The translations under genes were made by a program, and so were the position numbers. A DNA stretch of 29,253 nucleotides, from the NCBI GenBank assembly GCA_016297415.1, contig JAEDGQ010000014.1:1-29253 (forward strand), written 5' to 3'. This document shows, piece by piece, positions 15,346-23,300 of the stretch (positions are counted from its first letter, which is position 1; the number at the start of each line of letters is the position of its first letter). The notes under the pieces were generated by a model. It saw only the letters and a program-made list of their open reading frames with translations. It was not told where the DNA came from and did no database searches. The DNA is from Treponema sp. (lineage in GTDB: Bacteria > Spirochaetota > Spirochaetia > Treponematales > Treponemataceae).

Positions 15346-15428
15346 TGTAGCGGCGGCTTTGCCGTTGCGAAGCAATGGAGCGCTTTTGCGCGGAACCGCG
15401 GAAAGCCCGGCCGTCCTTTTGGGACGGC
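15346..15428. repeat. GC-rich element of tandem mini-hairpins
   Basis: The block holds four consecutive tiny hairpins: CGGC/GCCG (15354-15364, loop TTT), TTGC/GCAA (15365-15375, loop GAA), GCGC/GCGC (15380-15391, loop TTTT) and GCCGTCC/GGACGGC (15410-15428, loop TTTTG), with the palindrome CCGCGG near 15396. It contrasts sharply in base composition with both sides. It is placed just after the small-RNA terminator and after the cysE stop. It is likely a dispersed intergenic repeat; cysE has no other obvious terminator. Confidence 0.5.
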
Positions 15429-15443
15429 AACTGCCTGTTTTTT

Positions 15444-16310
15444 TTACTGATTTACAACTGTACCTGCCGGAACTGATTTTGTAATCCATGTGTTTCCGCC
15501 AATTACGGCACCGTTTCCGATTACTGTATCTCCACCTAAAATTGTGGCATTAGCATAGATTGTTACATTATCTTCAATAGTCGGATGTCTTTTTTTGTTC
15601 TGGAGATTTTTCTTAACGCTTAAAGCTCCCAGAGTTACACCCTGATAAATTTTTACATTTTTTCCAATTACTGTTGTTTCCCCGATTACAACACCTGTTC
15701 CGTGATCAATAAAAAACTTTTCACCGATTGTTGCACCAGGATGAATGTCTATTCCTGTTTTTGAGTGGCTGTATTCTGTCATAATTCGTGGAATTACAGG
15801 AACACCGCAGGTAAAGAGGAAGTGAGAAATTCTGTATGTAACGATTGCTTCCAGACCAGGATATGAGACAATAACTTCTTCATCGCTTTTTGCCGCCGGG
15901 TCTCCTTCGAAAAGAGCCTGTACATCAAGGAAAATAGTTTTTCTAAGTTCAGGCATGGCTTCTATAACTGCCAGAGCTGTTTTTTCTGCCAGCTGAAAAC
16001 AGTGAGAATTTTTGATTTCTCCGTTCTGATTGTTTTCTGAATGAACTGAAACTTCGTACATCAGGGCTTTTTGAATTTCTTTAGTAAGGACACTTACAAT
16101 TCTGTTGATTCTCTGGCCTGTAATGTAACGGAGATTAAATTCATCAATTTCTTCGGCTGTAGTGTAGCCTGGAAAAATAAGGCACTGAAGGTCTTTTAAG
16201 ACAGCTACAACATTTTCTCTGTTTGGAAAGCTGTTGATTCCTGCTGAGTTGATGCCTCCGATGGTGGCGTAGGATTCAAGAACGTTTTCGATGAGTTTAT
16301 TCATGTCCAT
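15444..16310 (-). CDS. cysE: Serine O-acetyltransferase
   Basis: CysE transfers acetyl from acetyl-CoA to L-serine, the first step of cysteine synthesis in the cytoplasm. The 288-residue protein has a helical N-terminal domain (about 1-185) and a left-handed beta-helix of hexapeptide repeats (about 186-282). The active-site pattern is clear: IDIHPGATIG (187-196), IDHGTGVVIGET (201-212, with Asp202-His203 matching the E. coli catalytic pair), LGAL (228-231) and RHP (241-243). The start chosen is ATG at 16308-16310, with GAGG 9 nt upstream; another ATG 6 nt further in is possible. The protein stops at VVNQ right after the last coil. It lacks the flexible C-terminal tail ending in Ile that docks E. 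coli CysE into cysteine synthase. This short form occurs in other serine acetyltransferases of this N-terminal type. No cysK is in the window. Confidence 0.9.
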   Translation of the reverse strand: MDMNKLIENVLESYATIGGINSAGINSFPNRENVVAVLKDLQCLIFPGYTTAEEIDEFNLRYITGQRINRIVSVLTKEIQKALMYEVSVHSENNQNGEIKNSHCFQLAEKTALAVIEAMPELRKTIFLDVQALFEGDPAAKSDEEVIVSYPGLEAIVTYRISHFLFTCGVPVIPRIMTEYSHSKTGIDIHPGATIGEKFFIDHGTGVVIGETTVIGKNVKIYQGVTLGALSVKKNLQNKKRHPTIEDNVTIYANATILGGDTVIGNGAVIGGNTWITKSVPAGTVVNQ

Positions 16311-16360
16311 AAAACAATGCCTCAAATATTTTTTATAATAATGATGAATTTGTTTATCAG

Positions 16361-16369
16361 AATATAGCA
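16361..16369 (-). promoter_or_regulatory. Extended -10 promoter of cysE
   Basis: The minus strand reads TGC-TATATT (16361-16369), an extended -10. No good -35 is seen, as is common for such promoters. The leader would be about 45 nt. It lies back to back with the tRNA/ribosomal operon promoter at 16419. Confidence 0.45.
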
Positions 16370-16418
16370 TAAACTAAATTAAAATAATATAATAGCACGA
16401 ATTAAATTCTTTTTGGTC

Positions 16419-16447
16419 TTGACTAAAAAGCTATAACTCTTTAAAGT
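16419..16447 (+). promoter_or_regulatory. Main promoter of the tRNA / ribosomal protein / RNA polymerase operon
   Basis: TTGACT (16419-16424), 17 nt, TAAAGT (16442-16447). The predicted start near 16454 lies about 17 nt before the tRNA-Thr gene. The hexamers match those of the small-RNA promoter at 15202 in all but one position. Confidence 0.75.
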
Positions 16448-16470
16448 TCTAAAACACATCATTGTAACCT

Positions 16471-16543
16471 GCTCTTGTAGCTCAGTTGGTAGAGCACATC
16501 GTTGGTAACGATGAGGTCAGCGGTTCAATCCCGCTCAAGAGCT
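16471..16543 (+). tRNA. tRNA-Thr (anticodon GGT)
   Basis: This is a complete 73-nt cloverleaf. The acceptor GCTCTTG pairs with CAAGAGC (16536-16542), discriminator T at 16543. The D-arm is AGCTCAGTTGGTAGAGC, the anticodon stem CATCG/CGATG encloses TTGGTAA with GGT at 16504-16506, and the T-loop is GGTTCAATCC. CCA is not encoded. It is the first gene of the operon and must be cut out of the precursor ahead of rpmG. Confidence 0.97.
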
Positions 16544-16587
16544 TGAAAGAGCTTTCTGAAAAGAATATTTTTTTTAGGAGAATATAA

Positions 16588-16764
16588 ATGGGTAGCAAGA
16601 AAAAGACAGCAATTGATATTATTGCCCTTCAGTGCACAGAATGTAAGCGCAAGAATTACACTACTACAAAAAACCGTAAGAACATTACTGGTAAACTTGA
16701 AAAGAATAAGTATTGTCCATTCTGCCGCAAAGAAATTTTGCACAAAGAATGCAAAGCTAAATAA
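16588..16764 (+). CDS. rpmG: Ribosomal protein L33
   Basis: This 58-residue protein of the large ribosomal subunit begins MGSKKKTAID, which fits L33. Two Cys pairs (CTEC at 16-19 and CPFC at 43-46) mark the zinc-binding C+ form. TTTKNRKNITGKLELKKY-like central residues (actual KLEKNKYC at 36-43) are conserved. An ideal AGGAG lies at 16576-16580, 7 nt before the ATG. It sits between the two tRNA genes, with a 6-bp hairpin (16787-16792 with 16801-16806, no T-tract) after its stop that may guide processing before tRNA-Trp. Confidence 0.95.
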   Translation: MGSKKKTAIDIIALQCTECKRKNYTTTKNRKNITGKLEKNKYCPFCRKEILHKECKAK

Positions 16765-16818
16765 GCTTTATAATTTTTTATATAAGGCTGCCTGAAAAAC
16801 GGCAGCTTGAAATATCTT

Positions 16819-16891
16819 AGGTCGGTAGTTCAGCTGGTAGAGCATCGGTCTCCAAAACCGAGTGTCGCGGGTTCGAGTCCTGCCCGGCCTG
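16819..16891 (+). tRNA. tRNA-Trp (anticodon CCA)
   Basis: This is a complete 73-nt cloverleaf. AGGTCGG (16819-16825) pairs with CCGGCCT (16884-16890) including one G-U, with discriminator G at 16891. The anticodon stem TCGGT/ACCGA encloses CTCCAAA with CCA at 16852-16854, and the T-loop is GGTTCGAGTCC. CCA is not encoded. tRNA-Trp directly ahead of secE is a common bacterial arrangement. Confidence 0.97.
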
Positions 16892-16919
16892 TATTAAAAA
16901 AAATATTTAGAGGAATGTT

Positions 16920-17102
16920 ATGGCAAAAGTGACTAGTTTTATTAAAGAATGTGGTGCAGAACTCAGAAAGGTTGTATGGCCAACACGCGAAGATGTTATT
17001 GCATCTGTTAAAGTTGTCATCGTTTCTACACTTATTATTGCCGCTATTCTCGGTGCATTTGATCTTTTATTTGCAAAGGGAATGGAACTTCTTTTCAGAT
17101 AG
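16920..17102 (+). CDS. secE: Preprotein translocase subunit SecE
   Basis: SecE clamps the two halves of the SecY channel in the inner membrane. The 60-residue protein is the minimal single-helix form: an amphipathic N-terminus with ELRKVVWPTREDV (about 14-26, the conserved W-P-(T/S)-(R/W) motif), then one transmembrane helix (about 31-52). AGAGG lies 6 nt before the ATG. nusG follows after 9 nt, the near-universal secE-nusG pair. Confidence 0.96.
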   Translation: MAKVTSFIKECGAELRKVVWPTREDVIASVKVVIVSTLIIAAILGAFDLLFAKGMELLFR

Positions 17103-17111
17103 GATTAATCA

Positions 17112-17672
17112 ATGTCTAAAAACTGGTACATCGTTCATACATATACAGGATACGAAGGAAAAATCGAGCGTACAATCCGTCAGATGCTTGAAGCTGGTGA
17201 ACTTGATTCAGCTGTTGTTTCAGATGTAAAAGTTCCTGTAGAAGAAGTTACTGAAATTAAAGACGGTAAAAAACGTACAAGAAAAAATAAGTTCCTTCCA
17301 GGATACATTATGATGGAAATGGATCTTCCAGATTTAGGCTGGAAAGATACATGTGCAAAAATCCGTCGTATTCAGGGCGTAACAGGTTTTGTTGGAACTA
17401 GTCCTTCACAGCGTCCGCGTCCAATCACAGATGAAGAAGCTAAAAATCTTCTTCTTAAATCTGGTGAAATCAAGGGCGAAAAAACACCACGCATTAAACA
17501 GAATTATTCAATTGGTGATCAGGTTAAAATTACTGATGGTCCATTTGCAACATTCAGTGGTTCAGTTGAAGAAATTGATGCAACTAAAGGTAAGCTCCGT
17601 GTTATGGTTCAGATCTTTGGTCGTGCTGCACCAGTAGAAGTTGATCTTCTTCAGGTTGAAAAGTTAGTTTAA
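17112..17672 (+). CDS. nusG: Transcription termination/antitermination factor NusG
   Basis: NusG binds RNA polymerase and links it to Rho or the ribosome. The 186-residue protein has the NGN domain (about 1-115, starting WYIVHTYTGYEGKIE and containing FLPGYIMMEMDL and GVTGFVGT) and a KOW domain (about 128-185, with GDQVKITDGPFATFSGSVEEI). It has standard length and no insert. It is co-transcribed with secE and is followed by a structured 159-nt leader before rplK. Confidence 0.97.
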   Translation: MSKNWYIVHTYTGYEGKIERTIRQMLEAGELDSAVVSDVKVPVEEVTEIKDGKKRTRKNKFLPGYIMMEMDLPDLGWKDTCAKIRRIQGVTGFVGTSPSQRPRPITDEEAKNLLLKSGEIKGEKTPRIKQNYSIGDQVKITDGPFATFSGSVEEIDATKGKLRVMVQIFGRAAPVEVDLLQVEKLV

Positions 17673-17705
17673 TAACCGTTCTTAGAAATTATTAAGCATA
17701 GATTC

Positions 17706-17810
17706 AGCTCTGTTTTATGCAGGGCTTTCTCTATATTTGGAAGAAATACAAGTCCGTTGGACAGAGGTATTTCGCTAGTGACCGGGCTCTCTTGCAGACC
17801 CCAGTCCGAC
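17706..17810 (+). promoter_or_regulatory. Structured leader of rplK-rplA, candidate L1 autoregulation site
   Basis: In the nusG-rplK gap there is a 7-bp hairpin (AGCTCTG 17706-17712 with CAGGGCT 17720-17726) and a larger closed structure: GTTGGAC (17756-17762) pairs with GTCCGAC (17804-17810). Inside it, AGAGGT can pair with ACC and CTCT around a GGG-containing bulge. In other bacteria L1 binds its own mRNA in the rplKA leader. Position and bulged helix fit that role, but I cannot match a consensus with certainty. Confidence 0.4.
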
Positions 17811-17831
17811 ACCAATTAAGGGAGCTATACA

Positions 17832-18266
17832 ATGGCTACAAAAAAGGTAACAGCTGTCATTAAATTACAGTGTCCAGCAGGAGCAGCAACTCCAGCTCCA
17901 CCGATCGGACCAGCTCTTGGACCTCATGGTGTATCTGCACCAACATTCGTTCAGCAGTTCAATGACCGCACAAAGAACATGGAAAAGGGACTTACCATCC
18001 CAGTAATCATCACTGTTTATCAGGACAGATCATTCACATTCGTCCTTAAGACACCACCAGTTGCTGTTCTTATTAAGAAAGCACTTGGTCTTGCTAAGGG
18101 TGCTGGAAACCCACTTCGCGACAAAGTTGGCAAACTCACACAGGCTCAGCTTACAGAAATCGCAACACAGAAAATGCCAGATGTTAACGCTAATGACATC
18201 GAAGCAGCAAAAAAAATCGTCGCTGGTACTGCACGCAGTATGGGTGTAGAAGTGGAGGCTGAATAA
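17832..18266 (+). CDS. rplK: Ribosomal protein L11
   Basis: L11 forms the base of the stalk at the GTPase centre of the large subunit. The 144-residue protein has the Pro-rich N-terminal domain (CPAGAATPAPPIGPALGPHG, about 15-34) and a C-terminal rRNA-binding domain with KAxGLAKGAGNP-like residues (about 81-95) and ARSMGVEVE at the end. It has normal length. GGGAG precedes the ATG. Its TAA overlaps the rplA ATG by one base (TAATG). Confidence 0.98.
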   Translation: MATKKVTAVIKLQCPAGAATPAPPIGPALGPHGVSAPTFVQQFNDRTKNMEKGLTIPVIITVYQDRSFTFVLKTPPVAVLIKKALGLAKGAGNPLRDKVGKLTQAQLTEIATQKMPDVNANDIEAAKKIVAGTARSMGVEVEAE

Positions 18267-18946
18267 TGAAACACGGAAAGAAATATTCTGAAGCTCTTAA
18301 GAAGTATGATCCACAGAAAAACTACTCAGTAGCAGATGCTTGTAAAACTGTAAAAGAAATCAGCTTCGTAAAATTTGATGAAACTGTAGAACTTCACGTT
18401 GCTCTCCGCCTCGGAAAGAGCCAGACAGTTCGTGATACACTGGTTTTCCCAAATCAGTTCACAGCTGAAAAGAAAGTTCTCGTATTCTGTTCAGACGAAC
18501 GCGCTAAAGAAGCACTTGATGCAGGTGCTACATACGCCGGTGCTACAGAATACATCGAAAAAGTTAAGGGTGGCTGGCTGGACTTCGACGTTGCAGTTGC
18601 TACTCCAGATATGATGAAAGACGTAGGTCGTCTCGGTATGGTTCTTGGTCGTAAAGGTCTTATGCCTAACCCAAAAACAGGTACAGTAACAAATGACCTG
18701 GTACACGCTATCAGCGAACTCAAAAAAGGTCGTACAGAATATCGTGCTGACAAAGAAGGCATCATTCACATTGCTGTAGGTAAAGTATCTATGGATCCAG
18801 CAAAAGTTGCTGAAAACGTAACTACTCTCCTTGCAGAAGTTGAACGCAAAAAGCCATCTGACGCAAAAGCTGATTATGTACGCTCTGTATCAGTAAGCTC
18901 AACAATGGGCCCTGGTGTTTGGGTAGCTACAAAAGAGGAGGCTTAA
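18266..18946 (+). CDS. rplA: Ribosomal protein L1
   Basis: L1 makes the mobile arm near the ribosomal E site and is commonly the translational repressor of rplKA. The 226-residue protein has normal length, begins MKHGKKYSEALKKYD and contains the family signatures GRKGLMPNPKTGTVT (about 129-143) and the C-terminal SSTMGPGVWV (about 212-221). It is translationally coupled to rplK through the TAATG junction. Three bases separate it from rplJ. Confidence 0.98.
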   Translation: MKHGKKYSEALKKYDPQKNYSVADACKTVKEISFVKFDETVELHVALRLGKSQTVRDTLVFPNQFTAEKKVLVFCSDERAKEALDAGATYAGATEYIEKVKGGWLDFDVAVATPDMMKDVGRLGMVLGRKGLMPNPKTGTVTNDLVHAISELKKGRTEYRADKEGIIHIAVGKVSMDPAKVAENVTTLLAEVERKKPSDAKADYVRSVSVSSTMGPGVWVATKEEA

Positions 18947-18949
18947 TCT

Positions 18950-19465
18950 ATGGCAATCATGGCTAAAAAAGTACAGCCTGCTAAAACAGCAGCTATCGAA
19001 GAAACAAAAAAATCATTTGCTGATTATAATGACTTCATCTTCACAGAATATCGTGGTCTTACAGTAGAACAGATTACTGCTCTCCGCGACAAACTCCGTG
19101 AACACGAAGCTCCAATGAAAGTTGTAAAAAACAACTTTGCACGTGTAGCTTTCGAAGAAATGAAGATTGATAACGTTTCTGACTATCTTAAAGGCCCAAC
19201 AGCTATTGTTATGGCTAAAGAAGACAGCAACGAATCTGCAAAAGTTCTTTTCGACTTTGCAAAAGATGCTCCAGCCCTTGTTGTTAAGGGTGGTTACATC
19301 GGTGGAGAAATCTACGATGCAGCTAAAATCGAAGCATATTCAAAAGTTCCTGGAAAGAAACAGCTTATCGCTATGCTTATGTCTACAATCAACGGTCCAG
19401 TTCAGAAAATTGCCGCTACATTGCAGGCTTATGTTGATAAAAAATCAGCAGAAGGTGCTAACTAA
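18950..19465 (+). CDS. rplJ: Ribosomal protein L10
   Basis: L10 anchors L7/L12 dimers to the ribosome. The 171-residue protein shows FTEYRGLTVEQITALRDKLR (about 25-45), MKVVKNNFARVAF and a C-terminal helix for L12 binding. AGGAGG at 18936-18941 is 8 nt from the first ATG and 17 from a second in-frame ATG (18959), so the first is preferred, although the product would then begin MAIMAKK. There is no room upstream for the usual L10 leader (gap of 3 nt), so any L10 autoregulation must use another site. Confidence 0.97.
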   Translation: MAIMAKKVQPAKTAAIEETKKSFADYNDFIFTEYRGLTVEQITALRDKLREHEAPMKVVKNNFARVAFEEMKIDNVSDYLKGPTAIVMAKEDSNESAKVLFDFAKDAPALVVKGGYIGGEIYDAAKIEAYSKVPGKKQLIAMLMSTINGPVQKIAATLQAYVDKKSAEGAN

Positions 19466-19498
19466 TTTAATTTCTTAAATTAGAAAGTTTCTGTTGAA

Positions 19499-19534
19499 GC
19501 AGGGTCAGGCTTCATAGCTGTCGACTGTCCCTGC
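19499..19534 (+). promoter_or_regulatory. Hairpin between rplJ and rplL
   Basis: GCAGGG-T-CAG (19499-19508) pairs with CTG-T-CCCTGC (19525-19534), a 9-bp stem with one T-T mismatch and a 16-nt loop. No T-tract follows. It is probably an RNA processing or stability element. rplL needs several-fold higher output than rplJ, and a separate strong ribosome site downstream fits that. Confidence 0.5.
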
Positions 19535-19636
19535 AACAAATATTAAGTGCGGATTAACGGTTTACAGTTTGTAACTGCCGCATACGAAATTGAGTTTAAT
19601 CAAATGATTAAACATGCCTATTCAGGAGAAGATAAT

Positions 19637-20014
19637 ATGGCAGCAATCACACAGGATCAGATCCTCGAAGCAATCGCTTCAATGACAGTTCTCGAAGCTT
19701 CAGAACTCGTAAAAGCAATGGAAGAAAAATTCGGCGTTACAGCAGCAGTAGCAGTAGCAGCAGCTCCAGGAGCAGCAGCTGGCGGTGCAGCTGAAGAACA
19801 GACTGAATTCACAGTTACTCTCGAATCATTCGATGCAGCTAAAAAGATTGCAGTTATCAAAGCTGTTAAAGAAGTACTTGGCCTCGGTCTTGGCGATGCT
19901 AAAACACTGGTTGAAAGCGCTCCAAAAGCACTTAAAGAAGGTGTTTCTAAAGCTGAAGCTGACGATCTCATCAAGAAGATCGAAGAAGCCGGCGGTAAAG
20001 CTTCTAAGAAATAA
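19637..20014 (+). CDS. rplL: Ribosomal protein L7/L12
   Basis: This is the multi-copy stalk protein that recruits translation GTPases. The 125-residue protein has the N-terminal dimerisation domain (MTVLEASELVKAMEEKFGV, about 14-33), an Ala/Gly-rich hinge (AAVAVAAAPGAAAGGAA, about 35-52) and the C-terminal domain with KIAVIKAVKEVLGLGLGDAK and LVESAPKALKEGVSK. The ATG at 19637 has AGGAG 8 nt upstream and gives exactly the normal length. A GTG 90 nt upstream in frame (19547) has no ribosome site and would add non-homologous residues. Confidence 0.98.
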   Translation: MAAITQDQILEAIASMTVLEASELVKAMEEKFGVTAAVAVAAAPGAAAGGAAEEQTEFTVTLESFDAAKKIAVIKAVKEVLGLGLGDAKTLVESAPKALKEGVSKAEADDLIKKIEEAGGKASKK

Positions 20015-20077
20015 GTCAATTCCGGTTATGCCGGATTGTCAGAAACGGGCTGCTTAAAACAGCCTGATTTCAATTTA

Positions 20078-20122
20078 TGCTTACGTACAGAGTCAAAAAT
20101 CTTTGATTACTGTGCGTAGGCA
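20078..20122 (+). promoter_or_regulatory. Long hairpin between rplL and rpoB, possible RNase III site
   Basis: The 301-nt rplL-rpoB gap has no gene. Its main feature is a 13-bp stem (20078-20090 with 20110-20122, two G-U pairs) whose top holds a further TCAAA/TTTGA stem. Two smaller hairpins precede it (about 20021-20037 and 20048-20064). In E. coli this same gap contains an RNase III cleavage site and an attenuator that separate ribosomal from polymerase expression. The placement here suggests the same function. Confidence 0.5.
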
Positions 20123-20167
20123 TTACTTGTCTTAAGGGGTGTTTTTAAAATGCCCAAAATCGAAATT

Positions 20168-20215
20168 AAAACGCTGTTTTTCAACTGCGTTTTTTGCCGT
20201 TTATAACGGTTTTAT
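20168..20215 (+). terminator. Tandem attenuator-like terminators ahead of rpoB
   Basis: AAAACGC (20168-20174) pairs with GCGTTTT (20187-20193), followed by T through 20195. Immediately after, CCGTT (20197-20201) pairs with AACGG (20205-20209), followed by TTTTAT. Both stems are short, so partial termination (attenuation) is more likely than full stop, matching the lower need for rpoBC than for rplL. Confidence 0.6.
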
Positions 20216-20249
20216 AGCTTTTATGAATTGTGCTGTGGCTTTTTTCTTG

Positions 20250-20274
20250 TATGTCATGCAAAAAAACTGACATG
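20250..20274 (+). promoter_or_regulatory. Hairpin in the rpoB leader
   Basis: TATGTCA (20250-20256) pairs with TGACATG (20268-20274) with one G-U pair and an A-rich 11-nt loop, 41 nt upstream of the rpoB start. It might be a leader element for rpoB. No convincing promoter was found in the rplL-rpoB gap. Confidence 0.3.
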
Positions 20275-20315
20275 TAGCAATTTTTAAGGGCAATGTTCTC
20301 TCACAGGAGTAATCG

Positions 20316-23300
20316 ATGTTCGCTAAAAGCAGAACAATCAATCGCCAGTATTTCGGAAAAGACATCCAGAACTTCATGGAAATTCCGAGTCTCATCGACA
20401 TTCAGTTGTCATCCTATGAAAGTTTCCTTCAGAAAGAAAAGTTAGATAAAGGTGAACCTTTAGAAAATAAAGGTCTTCAGGAAGTATTTAACTCTACATT
20501 CCCAATTGAAAGTCCAGATGGAAACATGTCTCTCGAGTATGAATTCTATCAGCTCGAAGAAGAAAACATGAAATTCACTGAACTTCAGTGTAAACAGAAG
20601 GGATTAACTTACTCAGTTCCACTTAAAGCAAGAATTAACCTTAACTTTAAGGACTCTGGAGCTATCCTTCAGAAAGATATTTACATGGGTGATATTCCGC
20701 TCATGACAGACCGTGGTACATTTATTATCAACGGTGCAGAACGTGTAGTAGTTTCACAGATTCACCGTTCTCCAGGTGTTATTTTCAACCATGAAAAGGG
20801 CGTATATTCATCACGCATCATTCCATATCATGGTTCATGGCTCGAATTTGAAATCGATCAGAAAAAAGACCTGATTTACGCAAAAATTGACCGCAAAAAG
20901 AAGATTCTTGGTACAATTTTCCTCCGCGCTCTTGGTTATTCAACTCGCGAAGAAATCATTAAATGCTTCTATGTAACAGAAAATGTTGCTGTAGATGCTG
21001 CTGATAAAGAATCTCTCGTAGATAAAGTTCTCGCTACAGCTGTAAAAATTACAGATGAAAACGGCGAAGAAAAAGTTCTCTTCCGTGCCGGTGAAAAACT
21101 TCACATGCATGAAGTTGATGACCTTATTTCTCAGAATATTAAAGAAATCTGCGTAATCAAGTTCGATGCACGCAAGAAAATCGGTAACAAAGAAGAACAC
21201 AATCCTTCACTTGACAGTCAGATCATCATCAACTGTTTCGAACGTGAAGACATGAAGTTTACAAAAGAAGGTGCTTCTAATGAAGAACCAACTCTTGAAG
21301 ATGCACTGTCTGCTGTATTCTCAGTTCTCCGTCCTGGTGAACCAATGGCTGCTGAAGCTGCTAAGAATGAACTTGAAGGAATGTTCTTTAACATCCGTCA
21401 CTACGATCTTGGTCGTGTAGGCCGCTACAAGTTAAACAAAAAATTTGATATCTACTCAGAACCAGTAGAAGCTCATACTCTCGTTAAGAGCGATATTATC
21501 AACACAATGAAACACCTTATTAAGGTTTATGTTGGTAATGAAGTTCTGGATGATATCGATCACCTTGGTAACCGTCGTATCCGTTCTGTAGGCGAACTTA
21601 TGACAAATGCCCTGAAAACTGCATTTGCCCGCATGGAACGCATTGCCAAGGAACGCATGAATAACAAAGAAACAGAAACAATGAAACCACAGGATTTGAT
21701 TTCAATCAAACCTATTGTTGCTTCAATTAAAGAATTCTTTGGTTCTTCACAGCTTTCTCAGTTCATGGATCAGGTAAACCCTCTTTCTGAACTTACTCAC
21801 AAACGTCGTCTCAGCGCCCTCGGTTCTGGTGGTCTTTCCCGTGATCGTGCCGGATTCGAAGTTCGCGATGTACACTACACACATTATGGACGCATGTGTC
21901 CAATTGAAACTCCTGAAGGTCCAAACATTGGTCTTATCGTTTCTCTGGCTATCTATACTCGTGTAAATGATTATGGATTCCTGGAAACTCCATACCGCAA
22001 GGTTGTTGATGGTAAAGCAACAAACGAAGTTGAATACCTGTCAGCTATGGATGAAGACAAGTACTATGTAGGTCAGGTAACAGAAGGAATGAAAAAAGAT
22101 GGTTCATTCCCAACTGAAATGGTTTCTTGTCGTCACGTTGGTGATTATTCAACTCGTAACGCAAAAGACATTCAGTACATGGATGTATCTCCTCGTCAGG
22201 TTATTTCTGTATCAGCATCTCTCGTTCCATTCCTTGAACACGATGATGCCAACCGTGCGCTCATGGGTTGTAACATGCAGCGTCAGGGTGTACCTCTTCT
22301 TTTCCCGGAACCACCATATGTTGGTACTGGTATGGAAAGAAGAGCAGCTTACGATTCAGGTGTTCTTGTTAAAGCAAAACATGATGGTGAAGTTGTTTGG
22401 GTTGAATCAGACCTTATTAAAGTAAAGGTTGATGGTTCAGACAAAATTGATGAATATCCACTTCTCAAATATCAGAGAACTAACCAGGATACCTGTTATC
22501 ACCAGAGATCAACAGTTGAAATCGGTGAAAGAGTTAAGAAGGGTGATGTACTTGCAGATGGTCCGGCAACATTCAATGGTGAACTTTCTCTTGGACGCAA
22601 CCTTCTCGTTGGATTCGTTCCATGGAATGGTTACAACTACGAAGACGCCGTACTTATCAGCCGCCGCGTAGTAAAAGAAGATATGTATACTTCTATCCAT
22701 ATCAAGGAATTCTCCACAGAAATCCGCGAAACAAAACTTGGTCCAGAAAAGATTACTCGTGATGTTCCAAATACATCTGAAAAGATGCTTAACAACCTGG
22801 ATGCTGAAGGTATTATCCGTATCGGTGCTAAGGTTCGTGCAGGTGACATCCTTGTTGGTAAAGTAACTCCAAAATCAGAAACTGAAACTACACCAGAATT
22901 CAAACTTCTCAACTCTATCTTCGGTGAAAAGGCTAAAGAAGTTCGTGATTCTTCACTCCGTGTACCACATGGTATCGAAGGTGTAATCATCGATGTACAG
23001 CGTCTTAAGAGAACAGCCGGCGATGATTTAAGCCCAGGTGTTGATGAAGTAGTTAAAGTTCTTATTGCAAATAAACGTAAACTTCGTGAAGGTGATAAGA
23101 TGGCCGGACGCCACGGAAACAAAGGTGTCGTAGCCCGCATCCTCCCGGAAGAAGACATGCCATACCTGGCAGATGGTACTCCACTTGATGTTTGTCTTAA
23201 CCCGCTTGGTGTACCTTCTCGTATGAACATTGGTCAGATTATGGAATCTGAACTTGGTATTGCAGGACGCTATCTGAACCAGTATTTCGACTCACCGGCA

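Noticed and set aside
15281..15484. A 67-codon plus-strand open frame across the small-RNA terminator and the GC-rich element
   Set aside because: It has no ribosome binding site, runs through a strong terminator and overlaps the end of cysE. Composition is not protein-like.
16787..16806. Terminator between rpmG and tRNA-Trp
   Set aside because: The 6-bp stem has no T-tract, and stopping here would cut off the essential secE-rpoC genes. It may only aid processing.
19547..19636. Longer L7/L12 starting at GTG
   Set aside because: There is no Shine-Dalgarno, the extra 30 residues do not belong to the family, and the ATG at 19637 has AGGAG and gives the normal length.
20228..20256. Separate promoter for rpoB
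   Set aside because: TTGTGC and TATGTC match the consensus in only three positions each.
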